Of a stretch of DNA of 55,590 bases, positions 26,501 through 35,584 are shown in pieces; within the stretch, counting starts at the first letter, position 1, and the number at the start of each line of letters is the position of its first letter. Under the pieces are notes generated by a model. The model did not search any database. It was not told the DNA's origin and saw only the letters and a program-made list of their open reading frames with translations. The stretch is taken from assembly GCA_049840515.1 (NCBI GenBank), contig JASGKW010000015.1, positions 1 to 55,590 on the forward strand. The letters run 5' to 3'. This stretch comes from Muricomes sp049840515 (GTDB lineage: Bacteria; Bacillota; Clostridia; Lachnospirales; Lachnospiraceae). The translations under genes and the position numbers were made by a program.

Positions 26501-27512
26501 AAATACTCTTCCCTACAACTGCAGCAATTTGTTTGATTTGTTTCAGCAAATCGTCATATTTTTGTGGTTTTAAGGACTGTGCTCCATCGCACAATGCGCC
26601 TTCCGGGTTATTGTGCACTTCAACCATCAGCCCGTCCGCGCCGGCTGCTATAGCTGCCATTGACATTGGCTCTACAAGCCACCATTTTCCTCCGGCATGG
26701 CTTGGGTCTACGATGACTGGAAGATGTGTTTTTTGTTTTAAGACAGGTATACTCTGTAAGTCCAGAGTATTTCTTGTATAAGTCTCGAAGGTGCGGATTC
26801 CGCGCTCGCAGAGAATGACGTTTGGATTGCCTGCTGCCATGATGTATTCTGCGGACATAATCCACTCTTCGTAGGTGGCGTTTAATCCTCGTTTCAGAAG
26901 AATCGGCCGGTCAAGCTGTCCAAGCTGCTTGAGCAAATCGAAGTTCTGCATATTTCTGGCGCCTATCTGGATTAAGTCTACTTTTTCATTGAAAATATCC
27001 AGATGTGAAGGTGACATTAATTCTGAGACAAGTGGAAGCCCGGTTTCTTTTTTTGCTTCACAGAGAATCTCCAGACCTTCCAGCCCAAGTCCCTGGAATG
27101 CATAAGGGCTGGTGCGGGGTTTGAATGCGCCTCCTCTGAGCAGGTTGGCGCCGGACGCTTTCGCACTCAGTGCTATTTCCATAACCTGGTCTACCGACTC
27201 TACAGAGCAGGGTCCTGCTATCAGTGCGAGATGATTTCCGCCTATTTTTACACCGGAGACGTCGATAACGGAGTCTTCCGGGTGAAATGCACGGTTGGCC
27301 AGTTTGTATGGCTCCTGCACATGCATTACTTTATCTACCCATTCATCTAATTCAAACAATTTTGGGTCGATGGCTGTGGTATCGCCGATACAGCCGATAA
27401 TCGTCATTTCCTGTCCTCTTACGATGTGTGTGTCCAGTCCCCGTTTTTTGACGAGAGATTCAACACGGTTGATACTCTCTTCGGGTGCATGGGGCTTTAA
27501 TACAATAATCAT
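26499..27512 (-). CDS. aroF: 3-Deoxy-7-phosphoheptulonate (DAHP) synthase
   Basis: A 337-residue enzyme condensing phosphoenolpyruvate and erythrose 4-phosphate, the first shikimate step. The N-terminal 70 residues form a ferredoxin-like domain (MIIVLKPHAPEE...), as in Thermotoga-type, feedback-regulated DAHP synthases. The barrel shows LIAGPCSVES near residue 96, GGAFKPRTSPY near 125, GARNMQNFDLLK near 192, LLKRG near 210 and DPSHAGGKW near 275, which bind phosphoenolpyruvate, metal and phosphate. GGAGG precedes the ATG. It heads the aroF-aroB-aroE operon. Confidence 0.95.
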   Translation of the reverse strand: MIIVLKPHAPEESINRVESLVKKRGLDTHIVRGQEMTIIGCIGDTTAIDPKLFELDEWVDKVMHVQEPYKLANRAFHPEDSVIDVSGVKIGGNHLALIAGPCSVESVDQVMEIALSAKASGANLLRGGAFKPRTSPYAFQGLGLEGLEILCEAKKETGLPLVSELMSPSHLDIFNEKVDLIQIGARNMQNFDLLKQLGQLDRPILLKRGLNATYEEWIMSAEYIMAAGNPNVILCERGIRTFETYTRNTLDLQSIPVLKQKTHLPVIVDPSHAGGKWWLVEPMSMAAIAAGADGLMVEVHNNPEGALCDGAQSLKPQKYDDLLKQIKQIAAVVGKSI

Positions 27513-27532
27513 AATCTATATCCTCCTAGATA

Positions 27533-27554
27533 TTACAGTGACTTCGCACTGTAA
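27533..27554 (-). promoter_or_regulatory. Perfect hairpin in the aroF leader
   Basis: TTACAGTG (27533-27540) and CACTGTAA (27547-27554) form an 8-bp perfect inverted repeat with a 6-base loop, 20 bases upstream of the aroF start. It may be a repressor site or an RNA hairpin near the ribosome site. No T-run follows. Confidence 0.5.
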
Positions 27555-27677
27555 AATTTTAACTGTTTAAAGTGTGAAAACATATGTATCATAAAACATT
27601 TATTGCAGAATGTCAAGATATGTTATAAAAGTAACATATTTATAGAAGAAACGCAAATAGAAGAGAGCCCACTGACG

Positions 27678-27706
27678 TTGACAATTTGTATACACAGGTG
27701 TATTTT
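27678..27706 (+). promoter_or_regulatory. Promoter for lrgA-lrgB
   Basis: TTGACA (27678-27683), 17 bases, TATTTT (27701-27706), 26 bases before the lrgA ATG. Confidence 0.7.
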
Positions 27707-27731
27707 ATGTAAGGGAAAGGAAGCGTGTGAA

Positions 27732-28091
27732 ATGAAAATTGTGAAACAAATCGGTATTATCTTTACAGTGTGCTGGCTCAGCCAGGTAATAGCAGAAATT
27801 CTTCCCTTTACATTTCCTGCAAGTGTTATAGGGATGATTTTTTTGTTTATCTGTCTGCTCGCAGGGCTGCTCAAAATTAGACATATCCAGGAAAAATCTG
27901 ATTTTCTCCTGGAAAATATGGCCTTTTTCTTTGTGCCTGCGGGTGTAAGTATTATGAATTACTTTGATATTTTAAAAAGCAGTGCGGTGCAGCTTGTTAT
28001 TATTTGTGTGTTGTCGACCATCATTACCTTTGTTGTAACTGCTTACAGTGTAAAATGGACTATGAAGTTGTTGGAGAGGAGAAAAAAGTAA
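27732..28091 (+). CDS. lrgA: CidA/LrgA family membrane protein
   Basis: A 119-residue protein with four predicted helices, the LrgA/CidA fold proposed to be holin-like and to modulate murein hydrolase export or overflow-metabolite transport. FTFPASVIGMIFLFICLL near residue 27 and ENMAFFFVPAGVSIMNY near 60 are the family signatures. The ATG at 27732 follows AAAGGAAG; the longer upstream frame overlaps the promoter and is rejected. The stop codon abuts the lrgB start, as is normal for this pair. Confidence 0.9.
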   Translation: MKIVKQIGIIFTVCWLSQVIAEILPFTFPASVIGMIFLFICLLAGLLKIRHIQEKSDFLLENMAFFFVPAGVSIMNYFDILKSSAVQLVIICVLSTIITFVVTAYSVKWTMKLLERRKK

Positions 28092-28769
28092 ATGCAGACA
28101 TTATATACATCTCCTTATTTTGGCGTGGCGCTGAGTGTAATTGCTTTTGGAATCGGAGTAAAACTTCGGGAGAAGACAAAGTCTGCAATCTGTAATCCTC
28201 TGGTCATCGCGATTGTGCTTGTGACAGGCGTTCTTTTATTACTTAAAATACCTTATGACTCCTACAATGTGGGAGGAGAAATTATCAATATGTTTCTGGC
28301 ACCGGCGACGGCTTGTCTGGCTGTTTCTATTTATACAGAGTTATCTGTTTTGAAGAAATACTGGCTTCCGATTCTGGTGGGATGTACTGCGGGTTCCCTG
28401 TCTTCTATGGCGAGTGTCTATGGTATGTGCAGATTGTTTGGACTGGACAAGAGCCTGACCATGTCCATGATTCCCAAATCCGTTACAACCCCGATAGCAG
28501 TGAGTGTGGCACAGACTCATGGCGGCGTAGTGCCGGTGACTGTGGTGGCGGTTATTTTTACGGGAATATTGGGCAGCATTATGGCACCCTGGCTTATCCG
28601 GATTTTTAAAGTATCAGACTCTGTGGCAGCAGGGCTGGCAATCGGCGCCTGCAGTCATGCGGTGGGAACTTCCCGTGCCATTGAAATCGGTGAAGTGGAG
28701 GGTGCAATGAGCGGTCTGGCTATCGGCATCTGCGGCATAGTAACTGTGATTTTTTCTATGTTTATTTAA
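28092..28769 (+). CDS. lrgB: LrgB/CidB family membrane protein
   Basis: A 225-residue polytopic membrane protein, partner of LrgA. Hydrophobic segments are spread over the length; SMIPKSVTTPIAVSVAQ near residue 122 and IGACSHAVGTSRAIEIGE near 183 are the best conserved motifs. LrgAB or related PanS-like pairs have been linked to cell lysis control and to transport of pyruvate or other small acids. Start ATG follows the lrgA stop directly, implying coupled translation. No lytSR-type regulator is nearby. Confidence 0.9.
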   Translation: MQTLYTSPYFGVALSVIAFGIGVKLREKTKSAICNPLVIAIVLVTGVLLLLKIPYDSYNVGGEIINMFLAPATACLAVSIYTELSVLKKYWLPILVGCTAGSLSSMASVYGMCRLFGLDKSLTMSMIPKSVTTPIAVSVAQTHGGVVPVTVVAVIFTGILGSIMAPWLIRIFKVSDSVAAGLAIGACSHAVGTSRAIEIGEVEGAMSGLAIGICGIVTVIFSMFI

Positions 28770-28814
28770 TACGGATTTTGTTTATGAAGAGATAGAACAG
28801 AGGAGGAAAGGCTC

Positions 28815-30386
28815 TTGAAAAAGAATACTTTACATACCATAAAAGAGCTCAGAGGTTTCCTGTGATTTTGATTGGTGAGGGACTTCTGGTAGGGACTGTA
28901 GGGGGGCTGTTTGTACTGTTATATCGTATCGCACTCACATATGCCGGTGAAGGATTGAATTTTGTATTAGGGTATATCAGTGGAAATCCAGTCCGTATTG
29001 CAGCCTGGTTTGTAGTTCTGATTATAATGTCGTTTATTGTGGGAAAACTTGTAAAATGGGAGCCTATGATTTCTGGAAGCGGTATCCCTCAGGTGGAGGG
29101 CGAGGTAACCGGAAAATTAAGGCAGAACTGGAAGCGAGTACTCCCAGCCAAATTTATCGGTGGTTTTCTCTGTATGTTTGCAGGGTTGTCTTTGGGACGC
29201 GAGGGTCCGTCTATTCAGGCTCGGGGCCATGACGGGGCAGGGACTGTCCAGAATGCTTAACCGGGGAAAGACAGAAGAGAGATATCTGATTACCTGTGGC
29301 GCAAGTGCGGGACTGGCGGCGGCATTTCACGCCCCATTGGCGGGTATGATGTTTGCCCTGGAAGAAATACACAGAGGATTTTCTACATCTATTCTGATTT
29401 CTGTTATGACCGCATCTGTCACGGCGGATTACATTTCTTCCCACATTATCGGACTTGCCCCTATATTCCAGTTCAGATTGAAAGCAGCTCTGCCTCAGAG
29501 TCATTATTGGATGCTGGTTCTTCTGGGGGTTATATGTGGTGTGATGGGGGCTCTTTATAATTGGGTTATGGTCAAAACACAAGAATTGTACAATAAGCCG
29601 AAATTTTTAAATGAGACAACCAGGCTGATGATTGCATTTTTAATTGCAGGAGTGCTGGGGCTTCTTATGCCTTCCGTGCTGGGCAGCGGGCACGAGGTGA
29701 TTGGGCTGCTGACAAATGGGAAAATGGTGCTGAGCCTGGTTATTCTGACCTTTTTTGTGAAATTTATATTTTCAGCTATAAGTTTTGGCTCCGGCGCCCC
29801 GGGAGGAATTTTCTTTCCTCTCCTTATACTGGGGGCTATGATAGGCAGTATTTTTTCTCTGACAGGAGTACAGTTTTTTGGTTTGAATCCGGTTTACACA
29901 AACAATTTTATTTTGTTTGCCATGGCGGGATATTTTACCGCCATTGTCAGGGCACCTATCACTGGTATTATACTTTTGTTTGAAATGTCTGGTTCTGTAA
30001 ACCAGCTTTTGTCCTTATCCGTAGTATCAGTCACAGCCTATATCGTTGCAACATTATTAAAGTCAGAGCCGATATATGAAAGCCTGCTGAACCGTATTTT
30101 GAAGAAACAGGGAAAACATCTGATATCTGATGTGAAAGGCTCTGCCCAGAAAGTGTTAAATCTGTTTGTTGTTATGAACGGCTCTGTTCTGGTGGAACGG
30201 CTGGTTCAGGATATCACATGGCCGGATAACTGCCTGCTGGTTGCCCTGGAGAGAGATGGAAAAGAGTTGATTCCAAAGGGGAAAACAAAGCTTATGGCGG
30301 GGGACAGACTGACGGTTATGACAGATGAAAGAGATGCCGGATATATGCATGACAAAATGGAAAAGTTATGTTATACTTCGTATTAG
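28815..30386 (+). pseudogene. ClC chloride channel/antiporter with C-terminal TrkA_C domain, two frame breaks
   Basis: A ClC-family anion transporter. Signature motifs are SGSGIPQVEGE, GREGPSIQ (with the gating Glu found in proton-coupled antiporters) and GSGAPGGIFFPLL, spread over about ten helices. A TrkA_C-like regulatory domain follows (FVVMNGSVLVERLVQD to about the end). The start is probably TTG 28815 after AGGAGG. A base is missing near 28861 (FLTGF/FPVILIG) and a G is extra at 29219-29220; repair gives 523 residues, a normal length. I therefore suspect sequencing errors, though a decayed gene is possible. Confidence 0.82.
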
Positions 30387-30419
30387 AGTATACAACAGAA
30401 TTTGAAGGAGCTAAAATCT

Positions 30420-31115
30420 ATGAAAAGAGTATTGTTAAAGCTGAGTGGAGAGGCACTTGCAGGAGATAAGAAGACAGGCTTTGATGAAGCCACCTGCATC
30501 GGTGTGGCAGAACAGGTCAGACAGCTTGTGGAGAAGGGAATCCAGGTTACTGTTGTGACCGGAGGAGGCAATTTTTGGAGAGGCCGCACCAGCGAGACAA
30601 TAGACAGAGTAAAGGCAGACCAGATAGGAATGCTGGCTACAGTTATGAACTGCATTTATGTGTCCGACATATTCAGACATGTAGGTATGAAGACCGAGAT
30701 TTTTACCCCATTTACCTGTGGCGCATTTACCACATTATTTTCCAAAGATGCTGCAAATGCCGCATTGGAGGAAGGGAAGGTCATCTTTTTTGCCGGCGGA
30801 ACAGGACATCCCTATTTTTCAACGGATACAGGGGCTGTGCTTCGCGCAATTGAGATAGAGGCAGATGCCATGCTTCTCGCAAAGGCCATTGACGGAATCT
30901 ATGACAGTGATCCGAAATTGAATCCGGATGCGAAGAAGTATGACGAGATTTCAATTCAGGAGGTTATTGATAAGAAGCTTGCGGCAGTAGATTTGACCGC
31001 ATCAATTCTCTGTCTTGAAAATAAGATGCCGATGCTTGTATTTGGGTTAAACGAAAAGAATAGTATTGTAGAGACTATAAGCGGTACATTTACCGGAACG
31101 AAAGTAACTGTATAA
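30420..31115 (+). CDS. pyrH: UMP kinase
   Basis: A 231-residue hexameric enzyme phosphorylating UMP to UDP. VLLKLSGEALAG near residue 4 is the phosphate-binding start; VVTGGGNFWRGR near 45, the central DQIGMLATVMN near 69 and GGTGHPYFSTDTGA near 127 match bacterial PyrH. I use the ATG at 30420 (GAAGGAG upstream), not the longer in-frame start at 30402. It opens the pyrH-frr-uppS-cdsA-dxr-rseP block that is conserved across Firmicutes. Confidence 0.96.
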   Translation: MKRVLLKLSGEALAGDKKTGFDEATCIGVAEQVRQLVEKGIQVTVVTGGGNFWRGRTSETIDRVKADQIGMLATVMNCIYVSDIFRHVGMKTEIFTPFTCGAFTTLFSKDAANAALEEGKVIFFAGGTGHPYFSTDTGAVLRAIEIEADAMLLAKAIDGIYDSDPKLNPDAKKYDEISIQEVIDKKLAAVDLTASILCLENKMPMLVFGLNEKNSIVETISGTFTGTKVTV

Positions 31116-31128
31116 GGAGGACACAGAC

Positions 31129-31680
31129 ATGGATGAGAAATTAAAAGTATATGAAGAGAAAATGACAAAAACAATTAGCAATCTGGATGCTGAGCTGGCA
31201 TCAATCAGAGCAGGACGTGCCAATCCTCATGTGCTGGATAAGCTGACAGTAGAATATTACGGAGCACCGACACCCTTACAGCAGGTTGCAAATGTTTCTG
31301 TTCCGGAGGCGCGCATGATTCAGATACAGCCGTGGGAGAAGAGTCTTCTCAAAGAGATTGAGAAAGCAATTAATATGTCAGATATCGGGATTAACCCCAC
31401 CAATGACGGCAGCACAATCAGACTTATATTCCCTGAGCTGACGGAAGAGCGGAGAAAAGAACTGGTAAAAGACGTTAAGAAAAAGGGCGAAGCTGCCAAA
31501 GTTGCAGTCCGCAATATCCGCCGTGACGGCAATGAGGCTTTCAAAAAATTGAAAGGCGGCGAGATATCAGAGGATGGTATCAAGGACTTGGAGGAAGCGC
31601 TGCAGAAGCTAACCGATAAATATATTTCAGAGGCAGACAAGGCTGTGGAACTGAAATCCAAAGAAGTGCTTACTGTCTAG
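31129..31680 (+). CDS. frr: Ribosome recycling factor
   Basis: A 183-residue factor that, with EF-G, splits ribosomes after termination. The two-domain L shape is clear: a coiled-coil with ISNLDAELASIRAGRANPHVL near residue 15, then PLQQVANVSVPEARM, PWEKSLLKEIEKAI near 70 and INPTNDGSTIRLIFPELTEERR near 88. AAGGAGG lies upstream and the pyrH stop is 13 bases away. A terminator follows, which may lower transcription into uppS. Confidence 0.97.
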   Translation: MDEKLKVYEEKMTKTISNLDAELASIRAGRANPHVLDKLTVEYYGAPTPLQQVANVSVPEARMIQIQPWEKSLLKEIEKAINMSDIGINPTNDGSTIRLIFPELTEERRKELVKDVKKKGEAAKVAVRNIRRDGNEAFKKLKGGEISEDGIKDLEEALQKLTDKYISEADKAVELKSKEVLTV

Positions 31681-31698
31681 CGGGTAGGTGTAAGAATA

Positions 31699-31729
31699 AG
31701 AGGGGCTCGTATTATACAGCCCCTCTTTT
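31699..31729 (+). terminator. Hairpin between frr and uppS
   Basis: AGAGGGGCT (31699-31707) pairs with AGCCCCTCT (31718-31726), 10-base loop, then TTTT. It is a short-tailed terminator, probably partial because the next genes have no clear promoter. Confidence 0.75.
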
Positions 31730-31763
31730 GCACTTTGAGAGATGGATTTGGGAGGATATATAG

Positions 31764-32480
31764 ATGAGAATACCACAGCATGTAGCAATCATATTGGATG
31801 GAAACGGACGCTGGGCAAAATCGAAAGGGATGCCTAGAAATTATGGGCATGCCCAGGGCAGCAAAAATGTGGAGAGAATCTGCGAGGAAGCATGGCGCAT
31901 GGGAATAAAATATCTCACTGTATATGCTTTTTCTACAGAGAATTGGAACCGTCCTAAAAGTGAGGTGGATGCACTGATGAAGCTGCTCCGCAATTACATG
32001 AGGACCTGTCTGAGGACTGCGGAAAAAAATGACATGAAAATTCGTGTTATCGGAGATATTAAATCTCTGGATGATGATATTAAGGGCAGGATTGCAGAGC
32101 TGGAAGAGGCCAGTAAAAATAATCATGGATTAAATTTTACAATTGCCATTAACTATGGCAGCAGGGATGAGATGATAAGAGCTATGAGAGGACTTGCCGA
32201 GGACTGTGTGAAGGGAAAAGTGGATGTGCAGGATATTGATGAGTCTTTGTATGAGACATATCTGGACACTTCTGGCATTCCTGATCCCGACCTTTTAATT
32301 CGGACTAGCGGAGAACTCAGGCTTTCTAACTATCTTCTCTGGCAGCTGGCCTATACAGAATTTTATTTTACCGATGTTTTATGGCCGGATTTTACAAAAG
32401 CGGAATTGGAAAAAGCTATCGAGCAGTATAATAGCAGAGAGAGACGTTTCGGAGGAATAAAGGAGGAACAGGATGTTTAA
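31764..32480 (+). CDS. uppS: Undecaprenyl diphosphate synthase (UppS)
   Basis: A 238-residue cis-prenyltransferase making the C55 lipid carrier for peptidoglycan. HVAIILDGNGRWAKSKG near residue 5 carries the catalytic Asp and diphosphate-binding residues; YLTVYAFSTENWNRP near 51, INYGSRDEM near 130 and PDLLIRTSGELRLSNYLLWQ near 175 are the other family regions. GGAGG precedes the ATG. It overlaps the cdsA start by eight bases, supporting coupled expression. Confidence 0.96.
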   Translation: MRIPQHVAIILDGNGRWAKSKGMPRNYGHAQGSKNVERICEEAWRMGIKYLTVYAFSTENWNRPKSEVDALMKLLRNYMRTCLRTAEKNDMKIRVIGDIKSLDDDIKGRIAELEEASKNNHGLNFTIAINYGSRDEMIRAMRGLAEDCVKGKVDVQDIDESLYETYLDTSGIPDPDLLIRTSGELRLSNYLLWQLAYTEFYFTDVLWPDFTKAELEKAIEQYNSRERRFGGIKEEQDV

Positions 32481-33282
32481 AACAAGGCTATTAAGTGGAA
32501 TACTATTGATAATCATTGCGCTGGTTACAGTGATGCTGGGCGGCGGCCTTTTGTTTGACGTTCTGTTTATTATCAGCCTCATCGGAATGACGGAACTCTA
32601 CAAAGTATTTGATATTCAGAAGAAAGCGCCCGGAATCTGCGGATATATATTTGCAGCAGCATATTATATTCTGCTTTATTTAAAACCTGTCCTGCCGGAA
32701 ACGACAGATTGGTTTATGCTTCTTTTCATGGCATTTCTCATCTGCATGATGGGGGTATTTGTGTTTTCCTTTCCTAAATATCGGACAGAACAGATATTGG
32801 CGGCCTTTTTTGGAATGTTCTATGTGGCGGTTATGCTGTCCTACATTTATCAGATTCGCATTCTCCCGGGAGGAAGCTTTGTAGTGTGGCTTGTATTCAT
32901 ATGTTCCTGGGGATGTGATACCTGTGCATACTGTGTGGGAATGCTTATAGGAAAACATAAAATGGCTCCCAAGCTGAGTCCTAAGAAATCTGTGGAAGGC
33001 GGAATCGGCGGTATTGCAGGTGCAGCACTTATAGGCGTGCTTTATGCTCTGGCGATTAACCGCTGGGGAAATGCGGGCGTTGGGCTTGCAAGCTTTGCCA
33101 TAATCGGAGCAGCAGGAGGCGCTATTTCCCAGATTGGAGATTTGGCAGCTTCTGCGATTAAAAGAAATTATGATATTAAGGACTATGGGAAACTGATACC
33201 GGGACATGGAGGAATCCTTGACCGGTTTGACAGTGTAATTTTTACAGCACCAATCATTTATTATTTGTCAGTTCTGTTATAG
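32473..33282 (+). CDS. cdsA: Phosphatidate cytidylyltransferase
   Basis: A 269-residue membrane enzyme making CDP-diacylglycerol for phospholipids. About eight hydrophobic segments precede and surround the C-terminal signature, SQIGDLAASAIKRNYDIKDY (near 216) with PGHGGILDRFDS near 244. KLSPKKSVEGGIGG near 172 is the substrate-binding loop. The start overlaps uppS, with AAGGAGG upstream. Length and order are typical. Confidence 0.95.
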   Translation: MFKTRLLSGILLIIIALVTVMLGGGLLFDVLFIISLIGMTELYKVFDIQKKAPGICGYIFAAAYYILLYLKPVLPETTDWFMLLFMAFLICMMGVFVFSFPKYRTEQILAAFFGMFYVAVMLSYIYQIRILPGGSFVVWLVFICSWGCDTCAYCVGMLIGKHKMAPKLSPKKSVEGGIGGIAGAALIGVLYALAINRWGNAGVGLASFAIIGAAGGAISQIGDLAASAIKRNYDIKDYGKLIPGHGGILDRFDSVIFTAPIIYYLSVLL

Positions 33283-33329
33283 TATAAATTTGCAGAAATG
33301 GCAGAGGTGTGTGAGGAAAGGCTTTGCAT

Positions 33330-34472
33330 ATGAGAAAAATTGCGGTACTGGGGTCTACAGGTTCCATTGGGACTCAGACGTTGGAAGTGGTACGGGAAAA
33401 TGTAGATATTGAGATAACTGCGATGGCAGCGGGGAACAATATTACTCTTTTAGAAAAACAGATACGAGAATTTCATCCAAAGCTGGCAGCAGTGTGGGAG
33501 GAAGAGAAAGCACGAGAACTTCAGCAGAAGGTCAGAGACCTGGACGTGAAAATTGTCTGGGGAATGGATGGTCTTCTGGAAGTGGCGACGGAGCCACAGG
33601 CAGAGATTCTGGTGACAGCGATTGTAGGGATGATTGGGATTCGTCCTACTATTGCGGCTATCAGGGCAAAGAAGCACATTGCTCTTGCCAATAAGGAAAC
33701 ACTGGTGACGGCGGGACACATCATTATGCCCCTTGCAAAGGAGCATGGAAGTCTGATTCTTCCGGTGGACAGTGAGCACAGCGCTATTTTCCAGTCACTC
33801 CAGGGCGGTCAGATGAAATCTCTTCACAAGATTTTGCTGACGGCATCAGGGGGACCATTCCGGGGAAGAAATAAAGAAGCTCTGGAACATATTCAGGTGG
33901 AGGATGCGCTGAAGCATCCAAACTGGGAAATGGGGCGCAAGATTACAATTGATTCTTCCACTATGGTCAATAAAGGTCTGGAAGTGATTGAGGCAAAATG
34001 GCTGTTTGATGTGCCGGTTGACCGGGTTGAGGTGGTAGTTCAGCCTCAGAGTATCATTCATTCTATGGTAGAATACGAGGATGGAGCGATTATTGCTCAG
34101 CTTGGGACACCTGACATGAAACTTCCCATCCAGTATGCGCTGTATTACCCCGAGAGACGTTATCTGCCGGGGGACAGACTGGATTTTGGCACTTTATCTC
34201 AGATTACCTTTGAAAAACCGGATATGGATACATTTTACGGCCTGAGGCTGGCATTTGAGGCGGGCAGAAGAGGCGGTTCGCTTCCAACAGTGCTCAATGC
34301 GGCCAATGAAATGGCGGTTGCCCTGTTTTTGGACAGGAAAATACGTTATCTGCAAATTCCGGAAATTATACACACATGTATGGAGGGTCACAAGATTATA
34401 GAGAATCCTTCCGTAGAAGAAATACTAAATACAGAACAGGCAACATATGAATTTATTAAAAACAGGTGGTAA
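33330..34472 (+). CDS. dxr: 1-Deoxy-D-xylulose 5-phosphate reductoisomerase
   Basis: A 380-residue NADPH enzyme of the MEP isoprenoid pathway. VLGSTGSIGTQTLEVV near residue 6 is the NADPH loop; ALANKETLVTAG near 113, LPVDSEHSAIFQ near 144, TASGGPFRG near 171, KITIDSSTMVNKGLEVIEA near 200 and PQSIIHSMVEY near 231 bind metal and substrate. I use ATG 33330, well spaced from GAGGAAAGG; the TTG two codons earlier sits too close. It supplies isoprenoid precursors for the neighbouring uppS. Confidence 0.96.
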   Translation: MRKIAVLGSTGSIGTQTLEVVRENVDIEITAMAAGNNITLLEKQIREFHPKLAAVWEEEKARELQQKVRDLDVKIVWGMDGLLEVATEPQAEILVTAIVGMIGIRPTIAAIRAKKHIALANKETLVTAGHIIMPLAKEHGSLILPVDSEHSAIFQSLQGGQMKSLHKILLTASGGPFRGRNKEALEHIQVEDALKHPNWEMGRKITIDSSTMVNKGLEVIEAKWLFDVPVDRVEVVVQPQSIIHSMVEYEDGAIIAQLGTPDMKLPIQYALYYPERRYLPGDRLDFGTLSQITFEKPDMDTFYGLRLAFEAGRRGGSLPTVLNAANEMAVALFLDRKIRYLQIPEIIHTCMEGHKIIENPSVEEILNTEQATYEFIKNRW

Positions 34473-34475
34473 TAT

Positions 34476-35510
34476 ATGGGAATTATTTTAGCAATTATTT
34501 TGTTCAGCGTGATTATCTTATTTCATGAACTTGGGCATTTTACTCTGGCAAAATTAAATGGTATCCGCGTGGATGAATTTTCACTGGGGCTGGGCCCCAC
34601 ACTCATAGGAAAAGAAATCAAGGGGACAAAATTTTCATTAAAGCTGCTGCCTTTTGGCGGAGCTTGCATGATGGGAGAAGATGACCAGAGTGACACATCC
34701 GAGGGGAGTTTCAACTCCAAGTCCGTTTGGGCGAGAATCTCCGTTATTTTGGCAGGGCCGATATTTAACTTTATTATGGCGCTGGTATTTTCTGTCATAC
34801 TTGTGGCATGGATTGGATACGATGCGCCTGTAGTTGCAGGGGTTGATAAGGGATATTCAGCTATGGAACAGGGGATAAAAGAAGGGGATGTGATTACACA
34901 TCTAAATGGAAAGAAAGTTCATCTTTGGAAAGAAGTCAGCCTGTTTAACCTGATGAATGCAGATGCTGGTTCTGTGACAGTGACTTATGTGAGAGATGGA
35001 CAGGAACACAAGGCTACATTGGAACCCAGGCAGCTTGAGGGTGATATAAGTAAAAGACTTGGAATCCGCAACAGCGGTGTAAATGTGAAAGCAGGTCCTG
35101 TGGAAGCTGTCGAGTACGGCATGTACACCGTGAGATATTGGGTGAATTATACATTTGAAAGTCTGAAGCTTCTCGTAACCGGGCAGGTAGGAATTAAACA
35201 GATGTCCGGGCCTGTGGGAATTGTAGATTTTGTAGACAATACTTATAAAGAGGCTGCTCCGGCAGGATTTTCCATTGTAATACTAAACTTAATGAATATC
35301 GCTATTCTGCTGTCGGCAAACTTAGGGGTAATGAACCTGCTGCCCCTTCCGGCTTTGGATGGAGGGAGACTGGTATTTCTCTTCATCGAGGCTGTGCGGA
35401 AAAAGAGAGTACCGCCGGAAAAAGAGGGAATGGTGCATTTTGCAGGCTTCGCACTGCTGATGCTGTTGATGGCAGTGGTGATGTACAATGATATAAGAAA
35501 TTTATTTTAA
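34476..35510 (+). CDS. rseP: RIP metalloprotease RseP (site-2 protease)
   Basis: A 344-residue intramembrane zinc protease. LFHELGHFTLAK near residue 15 gives HExxH; NLLPLPALDGGRLVFLFIEA near 288 supplies the third ligand Asp. A single PDZ domain lies between (about 115-185, GVDKGYSAMEQGIKEGDVI). Members cleave membrane anti-sigma factors and remnant signal peptides. It starts three bases after dxr and ends the core envelope block. Confidence 0.95.
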   Translation: MGIILAIILFSVIILFHELGHFTLAKLNGIRVDEFSLGLGPTLIGKEIKGTKFSLKLLPFGGACMMGEDDQSDTSEGSFNSKSVWARISVILAGPIFNFIMALVFSVILVAWIGYDAPVVAGVDKGYSAMEQGIKEGDVITHLNGKKVHLWKEVSLFNLMNADAGSVTVTYVRDGQEHKATLEPRQLEGDISKRLGIRNSGVNVKAGPVEAVEYGMYTVRYWVNYTFESLKLLVTGQVGIKQMSGPVGIVDFVDNTYKEAAPAGFSIVILNLMNIAILLSANLGVMNLLPLPALDGGRLVFLFIEAVRKKRVPPEKEGMVHFAGFALLMLLMAVVMYNDIRNLF

Positions 35511-35584
35511 AAACCAGATTTCTTTCACGATTTTTTTGTCTGTGCATATATATAATAGAGATGATTTTGTTTGTGAGGGAACCT